Positions 1 through 5,434 are shown, counted from the first letter of the stretch. The stretch: DNA of 5,810 nucleotides from Planctomycetota bacterium (GCA_020346805.1 CP070790.1:2602566-2608375); one strand, 5' to 3'. Numbers and translations: made by a program. The notes: generated by a model from the letters alone, not told the origin.

Positions 1-34
1 ATTAGGACCGCTTTGGATGGGCATGTTTTAAGCG

Positions 35-180
35 GTAGCCCGACCGTAAGGAAGGGCCAACCTGCATATACACGCAATAGCCCCCGTTGCGGCGGATCAA
101 GAAGGGCATGAATCGCCTGCTCACCTCTCTGCTCTCTCCTTTCTCCTCTCCCCCCTCCCTCGCCACGAAGTGGCGAGTGG
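35..180. repeat. Composite repeat, copy 1 (variant tail)
   Basis: Bases 35-130 match 228-324 with three substitutions and one C insertion/deletion. The shared head begins GTAGCCCGACCG and contains a small dyad at 38-57: GCCC pairs with GGGC, an inner CC pairs with GG, and the loop is GTAA (GNRA type on the plus strand). A pyrimidine-rich tract follows (about 119-160). The tail differs from the other copies and ends in a perfect 8-bp hairpin at 159-177. Orientation and function are unknown. It has the size and build of a REP- or MITE-like intergenic repeat, but that class assignment is inference. Confidence 0.8.
159..177. repeat. Hairpin ending repeat copy 1
   Basis: CTCGCCAC at 159-166 and GTGGCGAG at 170-177 are perfect inverted repeats separated by GAA. 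No T-run follows on either strand, so it does not look like a simple intrinsic terminator. It occupies the position taken by a different GC-rich hairpin in repeat copies 2 and 3. Confidence 0.75.
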
Positions 181-227
181 CCCCACCTCGTTAGCAAATC
201 GCTGAGCTGGGAAAGCGAAATCATGCA

Positions 228-375
228 GTAGCCCGACCGTAAGGAAGGGCCAACCTGCATATACACGCAATAGCCCCCCGTTGCGGTGGATCAAGAAGGT
301 TATGAATCGCCTGCTCACCTCTCTCCTTTCTCCTCTCTCCTATCTACTCTCTCCCGCCGTAGGCGGGCGCCAAAC
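228..375. repeat. Composite repeat, copy 2 (most complete)
   Basis: This is the fullest copy, at about 148 bases. Its head (228-324) matches copy 1, including the GTAA-capped dyad at 231-250. Its second half (282-375) matches copy 3 (548-641) without gaps, and the last 74 bases (302-375) differ from copy 3 at only two positions. The tail is a CT-rich tract followed by a 6-bp hairpin at 353-367 (CCCGCC, loop GTA, GGCGGG). Shared segments with both neighbours show that the unit is modular. Confidence 0.85.
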
Positions 376-480
376 GAACCCAACCCGCCGGAATATCGCT
401 GTAAAACTTTTGTTATCACAAACTTATGTGACTTAATTCACGCTTTATTGCAGCACTGCTTCATGCCACATTGTGTTCAG

Positions 481-548
481 CGTCATTTTGAAGTCGCTAC
501 GGCGACTGAAGAATCTCTATGATCGTTAAGAGAGGCCCTTTGGTCTCT
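481..548. repeat. Element with two consecutive hairpins
   Basis: Two hairpins stand side by side. AGTCGC (492-497) pairs with GCGACT (502-507) around TACG, which on the plus strand is a UNCG-type loop closed by C-G. AGAGGCC (531-537) pairs with GGTCTCT (542-548), including one G-T pair, around CTTT. The flanks GTCATTTTGA and GAAGAATCTC resemble, from memory, short dispersed intergenic repeats of many bacteria. That resemblance was not checked. The element directly abuts repeat copy 3 and replaces the head module seen in copies 1 and 2. Confidence 0.5.
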
Positions 549-641
549 GCGGCGGGGCAAAAGGGGCATGAATCACCTGCTCATCTCTCTCCTTTCTCCT
601 CTCTCCTATCTACTCTCTCCCGCCGTAGGCGGGCGCCAAAC
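548..641. repeat. Composite repeat, copy 3 (head missing)
   Basis: These 94 bases align without gaps to 282-375 of copy 2. They include the CT-rich tract and the identical hairpin at 619-633 (CCCGCC, loop GTA, GGCGGG). The head with the GTAA-capped dyad is absent. Similarity is strongest in the last 74 bases (568-641, two differences) and weaker in the first 20. Confidence 0.85.
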
Positions 642-737
642 AAACCCATAAAACCTGCAATCTTGTCGATCTTGGCGCCATGGCGGTTCAGAACCTGCCG
701 ACTCCGATGACTTAATCCCCCTCCCCATTCGACCTGT

Positions 738-1754
738 TCATATCCCCTTCCCCACCTCGTCTTCCGGTTTGGGGATATCGCTTTCGTTTTCCCCCTCAGG
801 GGCCTGGGCCTCGGGCGATTGGTCGGCCTTGCCCTTGGTAGCCGAATCCCAAATCGATTCCGTCCACGTCTTTTTCCCTGAATCGAAATGATCGACGACG
901 GCTTGCATGAACGGCTTCATCCGCTCACTGACAAAAGTCGGCAGCCCCTCTTTGTTTACCTTGTCCAGCGTGTCGGCATAACTGTCCAGCACCTTCTCCC
1001 CGAACAGCTCTGTTCCCGTCTGTCCGACGGCCAAAGCCGTCGCCAGCCCTTTCTTGGTAAATTCCGGAATATCCACCGTAAGTATCCCACTGATCCGCTC
1101 CACCGTTACCTTCTCCCGTTTGGCCAACTCCTGCATCTGCTGCCAAATGGTTTCCAGTCGCGGAACCAGGTCCTTGGCCTTGGCGAACATCTTCTTGTAA
1201 CACTCCGTCATCTCGCCCGCCAACTTGCTGATCTCCTCTCGCGACAGCGGCGGAGTATCGATGGCCGCCGTACTCTTGGCCGACGTCTCCCGCATGGCCT
1301 CAAAAAGATCGTGCACACTTTTTATCTCGGTATCTTCAGGCAATATGCCGTTTCTCTTGAGTTGTTCCACCAGACGATCCAGAAATACCTTGCCACCGGC
1401 GGCCGCATCGCCCGCAATGGCAAATACCCACAAGGGGGAAAAATGCATGGCAAACAAACCCGCCGTCTCCAAGGCCCCCCCCACCATCTTTCGCTGAAGG
1501 TAATCCTCGCTTTGCGGTTCCCCCTCTTCATCCGCCTCGGTCTTGACCTGGGCCACCTTGTCCGCCACAAAACGCTGCGTATCGCCCACAAATATCTTGT
1601 AAAGCGTCGTCTCCCGCAGCACATCCGGAAAAAGAGTCTCGCTCAACAGCGACGTGGTACCCGCCGCCAATGCCGCCAGCGAACGAATCGTCCGTTCCGG
1701 AAGCGAAAGCATAAAGCCCAGACGCTCTCGAAGTACGTCATATAAGTCGGACAT
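738..1754 (-). CDS. Conserved-looking protein of unknown function (338 aa)
   Basis: I cannot name this protein. It is a full-length, mostly helical 338-residue product with no signal peptide and no enzyme motif I recognise. Residues 1-70 are amphipathic, including LPERTIRSLAALAAG. Residues 73-84 form an acidic linker. Residues 91-121 are the most hydrophobic stretch and include SPLWVFAIAGDAAAGG, which could bind or enter a membrane but is broken by charges. Residues around 175-220 look like a coiled coil, and the last ~40 are rich in Pro, Glu and Asp. The ATG at 1754 is preferred because AAGGCGG lies 8 bases upstream (1763-1769). An in-frame ATG at 1790, overlapping the coaB stop as ATGA, and a GTG at 1799 would merely translate that ribosome binding site as RRKAGVG. 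It follows coaB by 32 bases and is probably cotranscribed. Coding status is well supported; function is not. Confidence 0.8.
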   Translation of the reverse strand: MSDLYDVLRERLGFMLSLPERTIRSLAALAAGTTSLLSETLFPDVLRETTLYKIFVGDTQRFVADKVAQVKTEADEEGEPQSEDYLQRKMVGGALETAGLFAMHFSPLWVFAIAGDAAAGGKVFLDRLVEQLKRNGILPEDTEIKSVHDLFEAMRETSAKSTAAIDTPPLSREEISKLAGEMTECYKKMFAKAKDLVPRLETIWQQMQELAKREKVTVERISGILTVDIPEFTKKGLATALAVGQTGTELFGEKVLDSYADTLDKVNKEGLPTFVSERMKPFMQAVVDHFDSGKKTWTESIWDSATKGKADQSPEAQAPEGENESDIPKPEDEVGKGI

Positions 1755-1762
1755 CCCAACAC

Positions 1763-1769
1763 CCGCCTT
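1763..1769 (-). promoter_or_regulatory. Ribosome binding site that sets the start of the 338-aa protein
   Basis: On the minus strand these bases read AAGGCGG, one mismatch from AAGGAGG, and are 8 bases from the ATG at 1754. This favours that start over the ATG at 1790 and the GTG at 1799, neither of which has a comparable site. Confidence 0.6.
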
Positions 1770-1786
1770 TCTTCGTAAAGTATACC

Positions 1787-2410
1787 TCATGATGCCCACA
1801 TGGACTCAATTATCTTGACCAGCCGGCGGGCCAGCGCCGCCTTGGTTCCACGCATCGGCTTCCCCCACCCTTCTTTAGGGGTATATAGTTCTACAACCGC
1901 CTCATCCCAACCTACGTTGGCCGGGCCGTTGAGTACCATGAGATCGCAGTTCTTCTTCTTTAGTTTACGTTCCGCCCGGGCATATGGATCGTGATCTTCC
2001 ATGGCAAAAGCAACTAAAATTCGATCCCTCTTTCTTTTCCCCAGGCTGGTGGCGATATCTTCCGTGGGCTCCAGCTCCACACGTTTGCCTCGGGCCTGCT
2101 TTTCCAGTTTTTGTCTGAGCCTCTTCTTCGGCCGATAATCGCAGACCGCGGCAGTCATCACCGCCACGTCCGCATAAACAAAGGCCCGCTTACACGCCCG
2201 GGCCATCTCGGCTGCAGTAACCACCGGCACAACCGTGACCTTCTTCGGCGGCTTGATCGATACCGGACCCGTAACCAGCGTCACCTTGTGTCCTCGATAC
2301 GCCGCAGCCCGAGCTATCGCGTAGCCCATTTTCCCCGACGACGGATTGGAGATAAAACGAACCGTATCGAAATACTCCCGCGTCGGACCCGCTGTTACCA
2401 GAAAGTTCAC
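1787..2410 (-). CDS. coaB: Phosphopantothenate–cysteine ligase (stand-alone CoaB)
   Basis: It joins 4'-phosphopantothenate to cysteine, using a nucleotide triphosphate, in cytoplasmic coenzyme A synthesis. The product goes to CoaC, encoded just upstream. The 207 residues cover the whole CoaB domain and no CoaC domain. TAGPTREYFDTVRFISNPSSGKMG (family signature, residues 6-29, here quoted in part: TAGPTRE and ISNPSSGKMG) contains Asn22, matching E. coli Asn210. AAVCDYRP (87-94) matches the AAVADYR loop, and Lys101 in KLEK matches the conserved lysine of KIKK. The usual FAAET motif reads FAMED here. The start is GTG at 2410 with a strong GGAGGT 5 bases upstream, and the signature begins five residues later. 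CoaB is fused to CoaC in most bacteria; monofunctional forms are known, for example in streptococci and enterococci. Confidence 0.93.
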   Translation of the reverse strand: MNFLVTAGPTREYFDTVRFISNPSSGKMGYAIARAAAYRGHKVTLVTGPVSIKPPKKVTVVPVVTAAEMARACKRAFVYADVAVMTAAVCDYRPKKRLRQKLEKQARGKRVELEPTEDIATSLGKRKRDRILVAFAMEDHDPYARAERKLKKKNCDLMVLNGPANVGWDEAVVELYTPKEGWGKPMRGTKAALARRLVKIIESMWAS

Positions 2411-2415
2411 CTATT

Positions 2416-2421
2416 ACCTCC
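2416..2421 (-). promoter_or_regulatory. Strong ribosome binding site for coaB
   Basis: The minus strand reads GGAGGT, 5 bases before the GTG at 2410. It is the best Shine–Dalgarno match in the window and fixes the non-ATG start, implying that coaB is translated independently of coaC. Confidence 0.8.
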
Positions 2422-2426
2422 AAATC

Positions 2427-2478
2427 CGGCTCTCGCCGCAAACTACCGACTCGGTCCTTAAATAATTTGTTCATTATA
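2427..2478 (-). promoter_or_regulatory. coaC–coaB leader: TATAAT and two small hairpins
   Basis: Read on the minus strand, the 77-base gap begins with a perfect TATAAT (2473-2478). Two short stems follow: ACCG-ACT-CGGT in plus-strand notation (2445-2455), and CGGC-GAGA-GCCG on the minus strand (2427-2438), the latter with a GNRA loop. They sit directly upstream of the coaB ribosome binding site. No convincing -35 hexamer lies at the right distance from TATAAT, so an internal promoter is only a possibility. The stems have four base pairs each and could be chance. Confidence 0.3.
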
Positions 2479-2487
2479 CGCTATTGT

Positions 2488-3090
2488 TCAAGATTTGGAT
2501 GCTTTGGGCGGCTGTTTCTTCAACTGCTGAACAACAGCCTCGATAATCGTCTCAGGTTCGGCCATCCTCCCCTTCCCCACCTCCCGGCAGGCCAGCCAGC
2601 CTTCGGTCGGCTCAATAAACAAATAATCCAGATCGCGTAAAATCTGTATGTTCCGCTGAAGAATGGGATTTCCCCACATCCGCTTATTCATCGTCGGGGC
2701 CAGCATGGCCGGGCAGTCGCGCCCCATCATCATCGTACTTACCAGATCGTCGGCAATACCCGAGGCGAATTTCCCGATCAGATTCGCGGTGGCCGGCGCC
2801 ACCAGAAACAGATCGGCAACTTCCGACAAACTCAAATGTTGAGGATCGTAATAATCCTGTGCTTGCCACATGCTGGTGAATACTTGTCGGGCGGTAAGGG
2901 ATTGAAAGGTTGCTGGTCCCACAAACTTGCCCCCCGCTTCGGTCATCGCCACCGTAATCCCGCAACCTCGCTGCACCAGGCGGGATACTACCGTGCAAAC
3001 CTTGTAAGCGGATATACCTCCTCCAACCCCGACCAAGACTTCATAGCCGGCAAGGTCAAGATCCGATGATGTATCACGACTCCTGGTCAC
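2488..3090 (-). CDS. coaC: Phosphopantothenoylcysteine decarboxylase (stand-alone CoaC)
   Basis: This FMN-dependent flavoprotein decarboxylates 4'-phosphopantothenoylcysteine to 4'-phosphopantetheine in CoA synthesis. The 200 residues form one HFCD-type flavoprotein domain. Visible are the flavin-binding start VGVGGGISAYK (20-30), His85 in PQHLSLSE (the catalytic histidine of the family), PATANLIGKFASGIADD (99-115), the substrate-clamp motif PTMNKRMW (132-139, Asn135), and Cys168 in LACREVGKGRM (166-176). The family normally has ACG, so Arg169 is unusual. The protein ends soon after this domain, so no CoaB part is fused. The start is GTG at 3090, overlapping the rpoZ end by 17 bases. It has no clear ribosome binding site; an AGGAG lies just inside the gene (3080-3084) without an in-frame start after it. 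Translation may be coupled to rpoZ, and the exact start is the least certain point. Confidence 0.92.
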   Translation of the reverse strand: MTRSRDTSSDLDLAGYEVLVGVGGGISAYKVCTVVSRLVQRGCGITVAMTEAGGKFVGPATFQSLTARQVFTSMWQAQDYYDPQHLSLSEVADLFLVAPATANLIGKFASGIADDLVSTMMMGRDCPAMLAPTMNKRMWGNPILQRNIQILRDLDYLFIEPTEGWLACREVGKGRMAEPETIIEAVVQQLKKQPPKASKS

Positions 3091-3310
3091 TATCGTCGGT
3101 ATCCGATTTCGATGGCCCGCTTGCGTCGGCGGCTATTTTGCCCTCTAGAATCTCCTGAACGATGATCTCCAACTCATTCTTTCCTGCCGGATCGACCGTC
3201 GGACGGGCCCCCTGCATCAGTTCAACCCAGCGCTTCTGCATCAGGGCCGTCAACTTAAATCGACCGCCCACCATGTTGATAATCGTGTCGTCTTTTAGTG
3301 ATTCAATCAT
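3074..3310 (-). CDS. rpoZ: RNA polymerase omega subunit
   Basis: Omega is the small subunit that helps fold and hold beta-prime in RNA polymerase and, in several bacteria, contributes to a ppGpp site. The 78 residues have the usual omega length. The core GGRFKLTALMQKRWVEL (15-31) followed by GARP (34-37) matches the typical NRF-L-A--RA-Q pattern, and NELEIIVQEILEGKI (45-59) matches the conserved I-ALREIEEGKI-like helix. The C-terminal 19 residues are a Ser/Asp-rich acidic tail. The ATG at 3310 overlaps the gmk stop as ATGA, which makes coupling likely; a GGAG lies 11 bases upstream. The position between gmk and the coa genes is the classic rpoZ neighbourhood and strengthens an assignment that sequence alone would leave moderate. 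Confidence 0.88.
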   Translation of the reverse strand: MIESLKDDTIINMVGGRFKLTALMQKRWVELMQGARPTVDPAGKNELEIIVQEILEGKIAADASGPSKSDTDDSDQES

Positions 3311-3897
3311 GCCTGTTGTTTCTCCGAGACTATCTTAACAACCGCATCCACCGTTTCCTGCACCGATTCATTGACCAGAAAATGATGGTATGCACCACAA
3401 TCTTTAGCGTAACGGATTTCGCCGTCCGCCATCTTCAGCCTTTCTGCCATGGCCTCCGCCGAATCCCGCTTACGTCCTACAATCCGATTTTTCTGTTCCA
3501 CCGGAGTCGGGGCCATGATGTAAACGCCAATCGCATCCGGATAGCGATCCATTACCTGTATGGTACCCTCGATTTCAATCTCCAGGATTACCACTTTCCC
3601 CGCAGCGAGAGCTTGTTGCACCGGCTCTATCGGCGTACCGTAATAGTGCCCGCCGTAAACTCGAGCATACTCCAAAAACGCCCCTCGCTCAAGCTCATCT
3701 TCAAACTGCCCGATTGTCATGAACCGATAATTATGGCCCTCTGCTTCGCCCTCACGCGGACTACGGGTGGTCGCCGATACGCTCAAAAATGCATCCAACC
3801 GTTCCTCCAGCCGCCGACATATCGTGGATTTCCCCACGCCGCTTGGCCCACTGATTATTAATAAGACACCGTTTTTTTCAGCTTCGTTCTTGGTCAT
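3307..3897 (-). CDS. gmk: Guanylate kinase
   Basis: It phosphorylates GMP (and dGMP) with ATP to GDP in the cytoplasm, supplying guanine nucleotides. At 196 residues it has the normal bacterial length. Visible are the P-loop GPSGVGKST (17-25), the GMP-binding segment SVSATTRSPREGEAEGHNY (39-57) with Arg45 and Arg48, EYARVYGGHYYGTP (76-89) that closes over GMP, and the arginine-rich lid GRKRDS (141-146) followed by ERL. One motif is off-consensus: the usual LEIDVQGA reads LEIEIEGT (105-112). The ATG at 3897 gives the expected N-terminus, but the bases upstream carry no obvious Shine–Dalgarno site. The gene lies 83 bases after yicC and overlaps rpoZ by four bases. Confidence 0.97.
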   Translation of the reverse strand: MTKNEAEKNGVLLIISGPSGVGKSTICRRLEERLDAFLSVSATTRSPREGEAEGHNYRFMTIGQFEDELERGAFLEYARVYGGHYYGTPIEPVQQALAAGKVVILEIEIEGTIQVMDRYPDAIGVYIMAPTPVEQKNRIVGRKRDSAEAMAERLKMADGEIRYAKDCGAYHHFLVNESVQETVDAVVKIVSEKQQA

Positions 3898-3980
3898 TTT
3901 AAATCGGATGCATTAATTATCGTTTCGTATGATTAACCGGTCGGTCTGGACATATCATTCGATCGCATGAAGCCGTCATT

Positions 3981-4859
3981 CTACTCCACGTTCTGCACTT
4001 GTTCTTTGATGCGATCGATCGCTCCTTTAATTTCCACAATGTAATGAGCAATGTCGGCATCATTGGCCTTGCTGGCAATGGTATTGGTCTCGCGTAACAT
4101 TTCCTGCGATAGGAAGTCCAGTTTCCGACCCGCCGGCTCGTCGCTGTTGAACATATTTTCAAACTGTTCGAGGTGTGATTTGAGCCGGGATATCTCCTCA
4201 TTGATGTCACAGCGTTCGGCATAAACCGCTACCTCACGCTTGATATCATCCAACTCCAGTTGTAATTTGGCAGATGAGATCAGTTCATTAACCCGCTGTA
4301 ATAACTTCTCGTGGTAATCCTTCAGCACTTCCGGCGCCCGACCGGCAATCGACTCCAGATGCCCGCGAATATACTGGCATTGATCGTGCAGATCGTCGCG
4401 CAAAACCTGCCCTTCCTTCTTCCGCATTTCGACCATGCCCTCCAGCGCCTGATCAGTCATTTGCTTGATCATTTCCCATTGCCGTTCAAGCTTGGCGTCA
4501 TCAATTTCCGGTGGTTGGCAAACCCCCGGCAAAGCCAGAATCGATCCCAGGTCGATCCGAACATGCTCGCTGATCGGCATCTGGTTTAATGTGACCAGGT
4601 ATTTTTCCAAGGCAGCCGTATTAATGTCCATAGCCGCATCGGCACTGGTATTTCGCATGCGCAGATTGTAAGAAACGCTACCTCGACTTAGACGGTTTCT
4701 GAGCAGCTTCTCGACCTCAGACTCAAAGGCGGATATGTGCTCGGGAAGTTTGATGTTGGCCTTGAAATATCTGTTGTTCAGACTCCGTATTTCCAGCGCA
4801 TAATCAACCTCGCCATCGCTATGCTGAGACTCCCCGTAACCGGTCATCGATTGAATCAT
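3981..4859 (-). CDS. yicC: YicC/YloC-family endoribonuclease
   Basis: This family was long annotated as stress-induced proteins and is now linked to endoribonuclease activity; E. coli YicC acts in small-RNA turnover. The exact substrate here cannot be inferred. The 292 residues match family length. The N-terminus MIQSMTGYGE is the hallmark MxSMTGYG start, LEIRSLNNRYF (22-32) matches the typical VEIRSVNHRyL segment, ERCDINEEISRLKSHLEQF (215-233) precedes the C-terminal domain, and the last 49 residues (244-292) carry the highly conserved GRKLDFLSQEMLRE and KGAIDRIKEQVQNVE motifs. The ATG at 4859 fits the signature exactly. A GGAG lies 12 bases upstream, slightly far. It is the first gene after the 160-base gap, next to gmk and rpoZ as in many bacteria. 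Confidence 0.96.
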   Translation of the reverse strand: MIQSMTGYGESQHSDGEVDYALEIRSLNNRYFKANIKLPEHISAFESEVEKLLRNRLSRGSVSYNLRMRNTSADAAMDINTAALEKYLVTLNQMPISEHVRIDLGSILALPGVCQPPEIDDAKLERQWEMIKQMTDQALEGMVEMRKKEGQVLRDDLHDQCQYIRGHLESIAGRAPEVLKDYHEKLLQRVNELISSAKLQLELDDIKREVAVYAERCDINEEISRLKSHLEQFENMFNSDEPAGRKLDFLSQEMLRETNTIASKANDADIAHYIVEIKGAIDRIKEQVQNVE

Positions 4860-5019
4860 GGCCTAGGCAATCTCCATTGCAAATATCCGATTATAGAATC
4901 CGCTTGCTTGCCCAAATCGCACCGTGCAACAGTTTCTTATCAAAATAAAATGTAGCCTTCGCGCCGTGAATTTAATCCGGATCTGTACGGCCAATCATAC
5001 GGGTTAACACCCAAATACA
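4860..5019. other. secG–yicC intergenic gap
   Basis: This is the largest gap between genes and splits the cluster into tpiA–secG and yicC onward. It holds the TATAAT at 4890-4895. After secG on the minus strand there is only a 4-bp stem (GGGT-GTTA-ACCC) and a possible GCCGT/ACGGC pairing with a wide loop. The T-rich run ATTTTATTTT comes too far after them for a standard terminator. No small gene is apparent. Confidence 0.5.
4890..4895 (-). promoter_or_regulatory. Candidate -10 element for the yicC–gmk–rpoZ–coa operon
   Basis: The minus strand reads TATAAT, a perfect sigma-70-type -10 hexamer, about 31 bases from the yicC ATG, which would give a leader of roughly 25 bases. The hexamer 17 bases upstream (GATTTG) is a poor -35, and there is no TG extension. 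The location in the largest gap between genes supports the call; the missing -35 weakens it. Confidence 0.4.
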
Positions 5020-5376
5020 TCACTCCCCAACCGGCGCCACCGGAATATCACTTGCCGATTCCCCTCTTTCCGGAACCGCTTCGGAAGGTTGGGCATCGCT
5101 GGGCGGCGCCACTTGTGCCGGCGTAGTCACTGCCGCAGGCGGGGGTACAAACCAGAATACTCCGATAATTGACACTAGAACAAATAAAAAGGTCAGAGCC
5201 ACAGTTACCCACGTAAAAACATCTCCGGTTTTCGCCCCGAAGGCACTATGTCCGCCCACCCCGCCGAACGCTCCCGACAAACCGCCTCCGCGCCCTTTTT
5301 GAAGCAAAATGACTATCATCAACAAAATACAGATAACCACGAATAAAAACGCAATGATGTAATGTATCAACGTCAT
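5020..5376 (-). CDS. secG: Preprotein translocase subunit SecG
   Basis: SecG is the small membrane subunit of the SecYEG channel and aids SecA-driven protein export. The 118 residues show two membrane segments (about 4-25 and 53-77) joined by the signature loop [16 protein letters not shown] (24-39) and the [14 protein letters not shown] stretch (42-55). After the second segment comes a ~40-residue tail rich in Pro, Ala, Glu and Ser, longer than in the shortest SecG proteins but common in many. An AAGG is 9 bases from the ATG at 5376 and only 3 from the ATG at 5382, so 5376 is preferred; the two differ by two residues. An in-frame TTG at 5433 would add a non-family N-terminus and is unlikely. 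It lies 58 bases after tpiA, a very common pairing. Confidence 0.94.
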   Translation of the reverse strand: MTLIHYIIAFLFVVICILLMIVILLQKGRGGGLSGAFGGVGGHSAFGAKTGDVFTWVTVALTFLFVLVSIIGVFWFVPPPAAVTTPAQVAPPSDAQPSEAVPERGESASDIPVAPVGE

Positions 5377-5401
5377 GTACATGAACCTTATTCGGTAACA
5401 A

Positions 5402-5424
5402 CCCGCCCACAAACCGTGGGCCGG
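5402..5424 (-). other. Hairpin between tpiA and secG
   Basis: On the minus strand GCCCAC pairs with GTGGGC around GGTTT (5405-5421). Past a G-G mismatch, two more G-C pairs extend the stem to 5402-5424. It is followed by TTGTTA rather than a clean T-run, so it could act as a weak attenuator or protect the tpiA 3' end. Either role is inference. Confidence 0.4.
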
Positions 5425-5434
5425 ACAAAACAAA

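Larger units (their letters stand above)
1..737. other. Gene-free, repeat-rich intergenic region
   Basis: No open reading frame here resembles a real protein. The short frames on both strands run through the repeats and read as low-complexity Arg/Ser/Leu-rich text. The region consists of three copies of a composite repeat (about 35-180, 228-375 and 548-641), a separate hairpin element (about 481-548), and an AT-richer unique stretch (about 391-480). Bases 642-737, just downstream of the last minus-strand gene, contain a weak bulged stem at 682-699 (GGCGGTT, loop CAG, AACC-T-GCC) but no T-run after it on the minus strand, so no standard terminator is evident. Bases 1-34 show nothing recognisable. 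Confidence 0.75.

Noticed and set aside
416..431. TCACA-N6-TGTGA dyad as a CRP-type site
   Set aside because: The half-sites are in the reverse arrangement to the TGTGA-N6-TCACA consensus, and no gene start is nearby.
35..641. CRISPR array
   Set aside because: Repeats are few, long, imperfect and irregularly spaced, and no cas gene is present.
121..710. Short open frames in the repeat region (121-318 minus, 286-522 plus, 519-710 plus)
   Set aside because: They run through repeat copies, and two share the same Ser/Arg-rich peptide only because the DNA repeats. No ribosome binding sites or family features.
888..1745. Long plus-strand open frame (285 codons) antisense to the 338-aa gene
   Set aside because: Its translation is rich in Arg, His, Gln and Leu with no family resemblance. 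It mirrors the codon pattern of the well-supported gene opposite.
1755..1799. Longer N-terminus for the 338-aa protein from GTG 1799 or ATG 1790
   Set aside because: The extension translates the likely ribosome binding site, and neither start has a good upstream site. The ATGA overlap with coaB at 1787-1790 keeps the ATG at 1790 possible.
2190..2474. Minus-strand frame starting MNKLFKDR within the coaC–coaB gap
   Set aside because: It runs out of frame through coaB, lacks a ribosome binding site and shows no homology pattern.
3298..3861. Plus-strand open frame of 187 codons antisense to gmk
   Set aside because: It lies almost wholly opposite gmk, whose motifs are unmistakable, and its own translation shows no domain.
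3916..3921. GATAAT as a -10 element for a gmk promoter
   Set aside because: No supporting -35 at 16-18 bases, and the implied leader would be only about 12 bases.
5377..5433. Extended SecG N-terminus from TTG 5433
   Set aside because: The added residues precede the normal first membrane segment, include the intergenic hairpin, and have no ribosome binding site.
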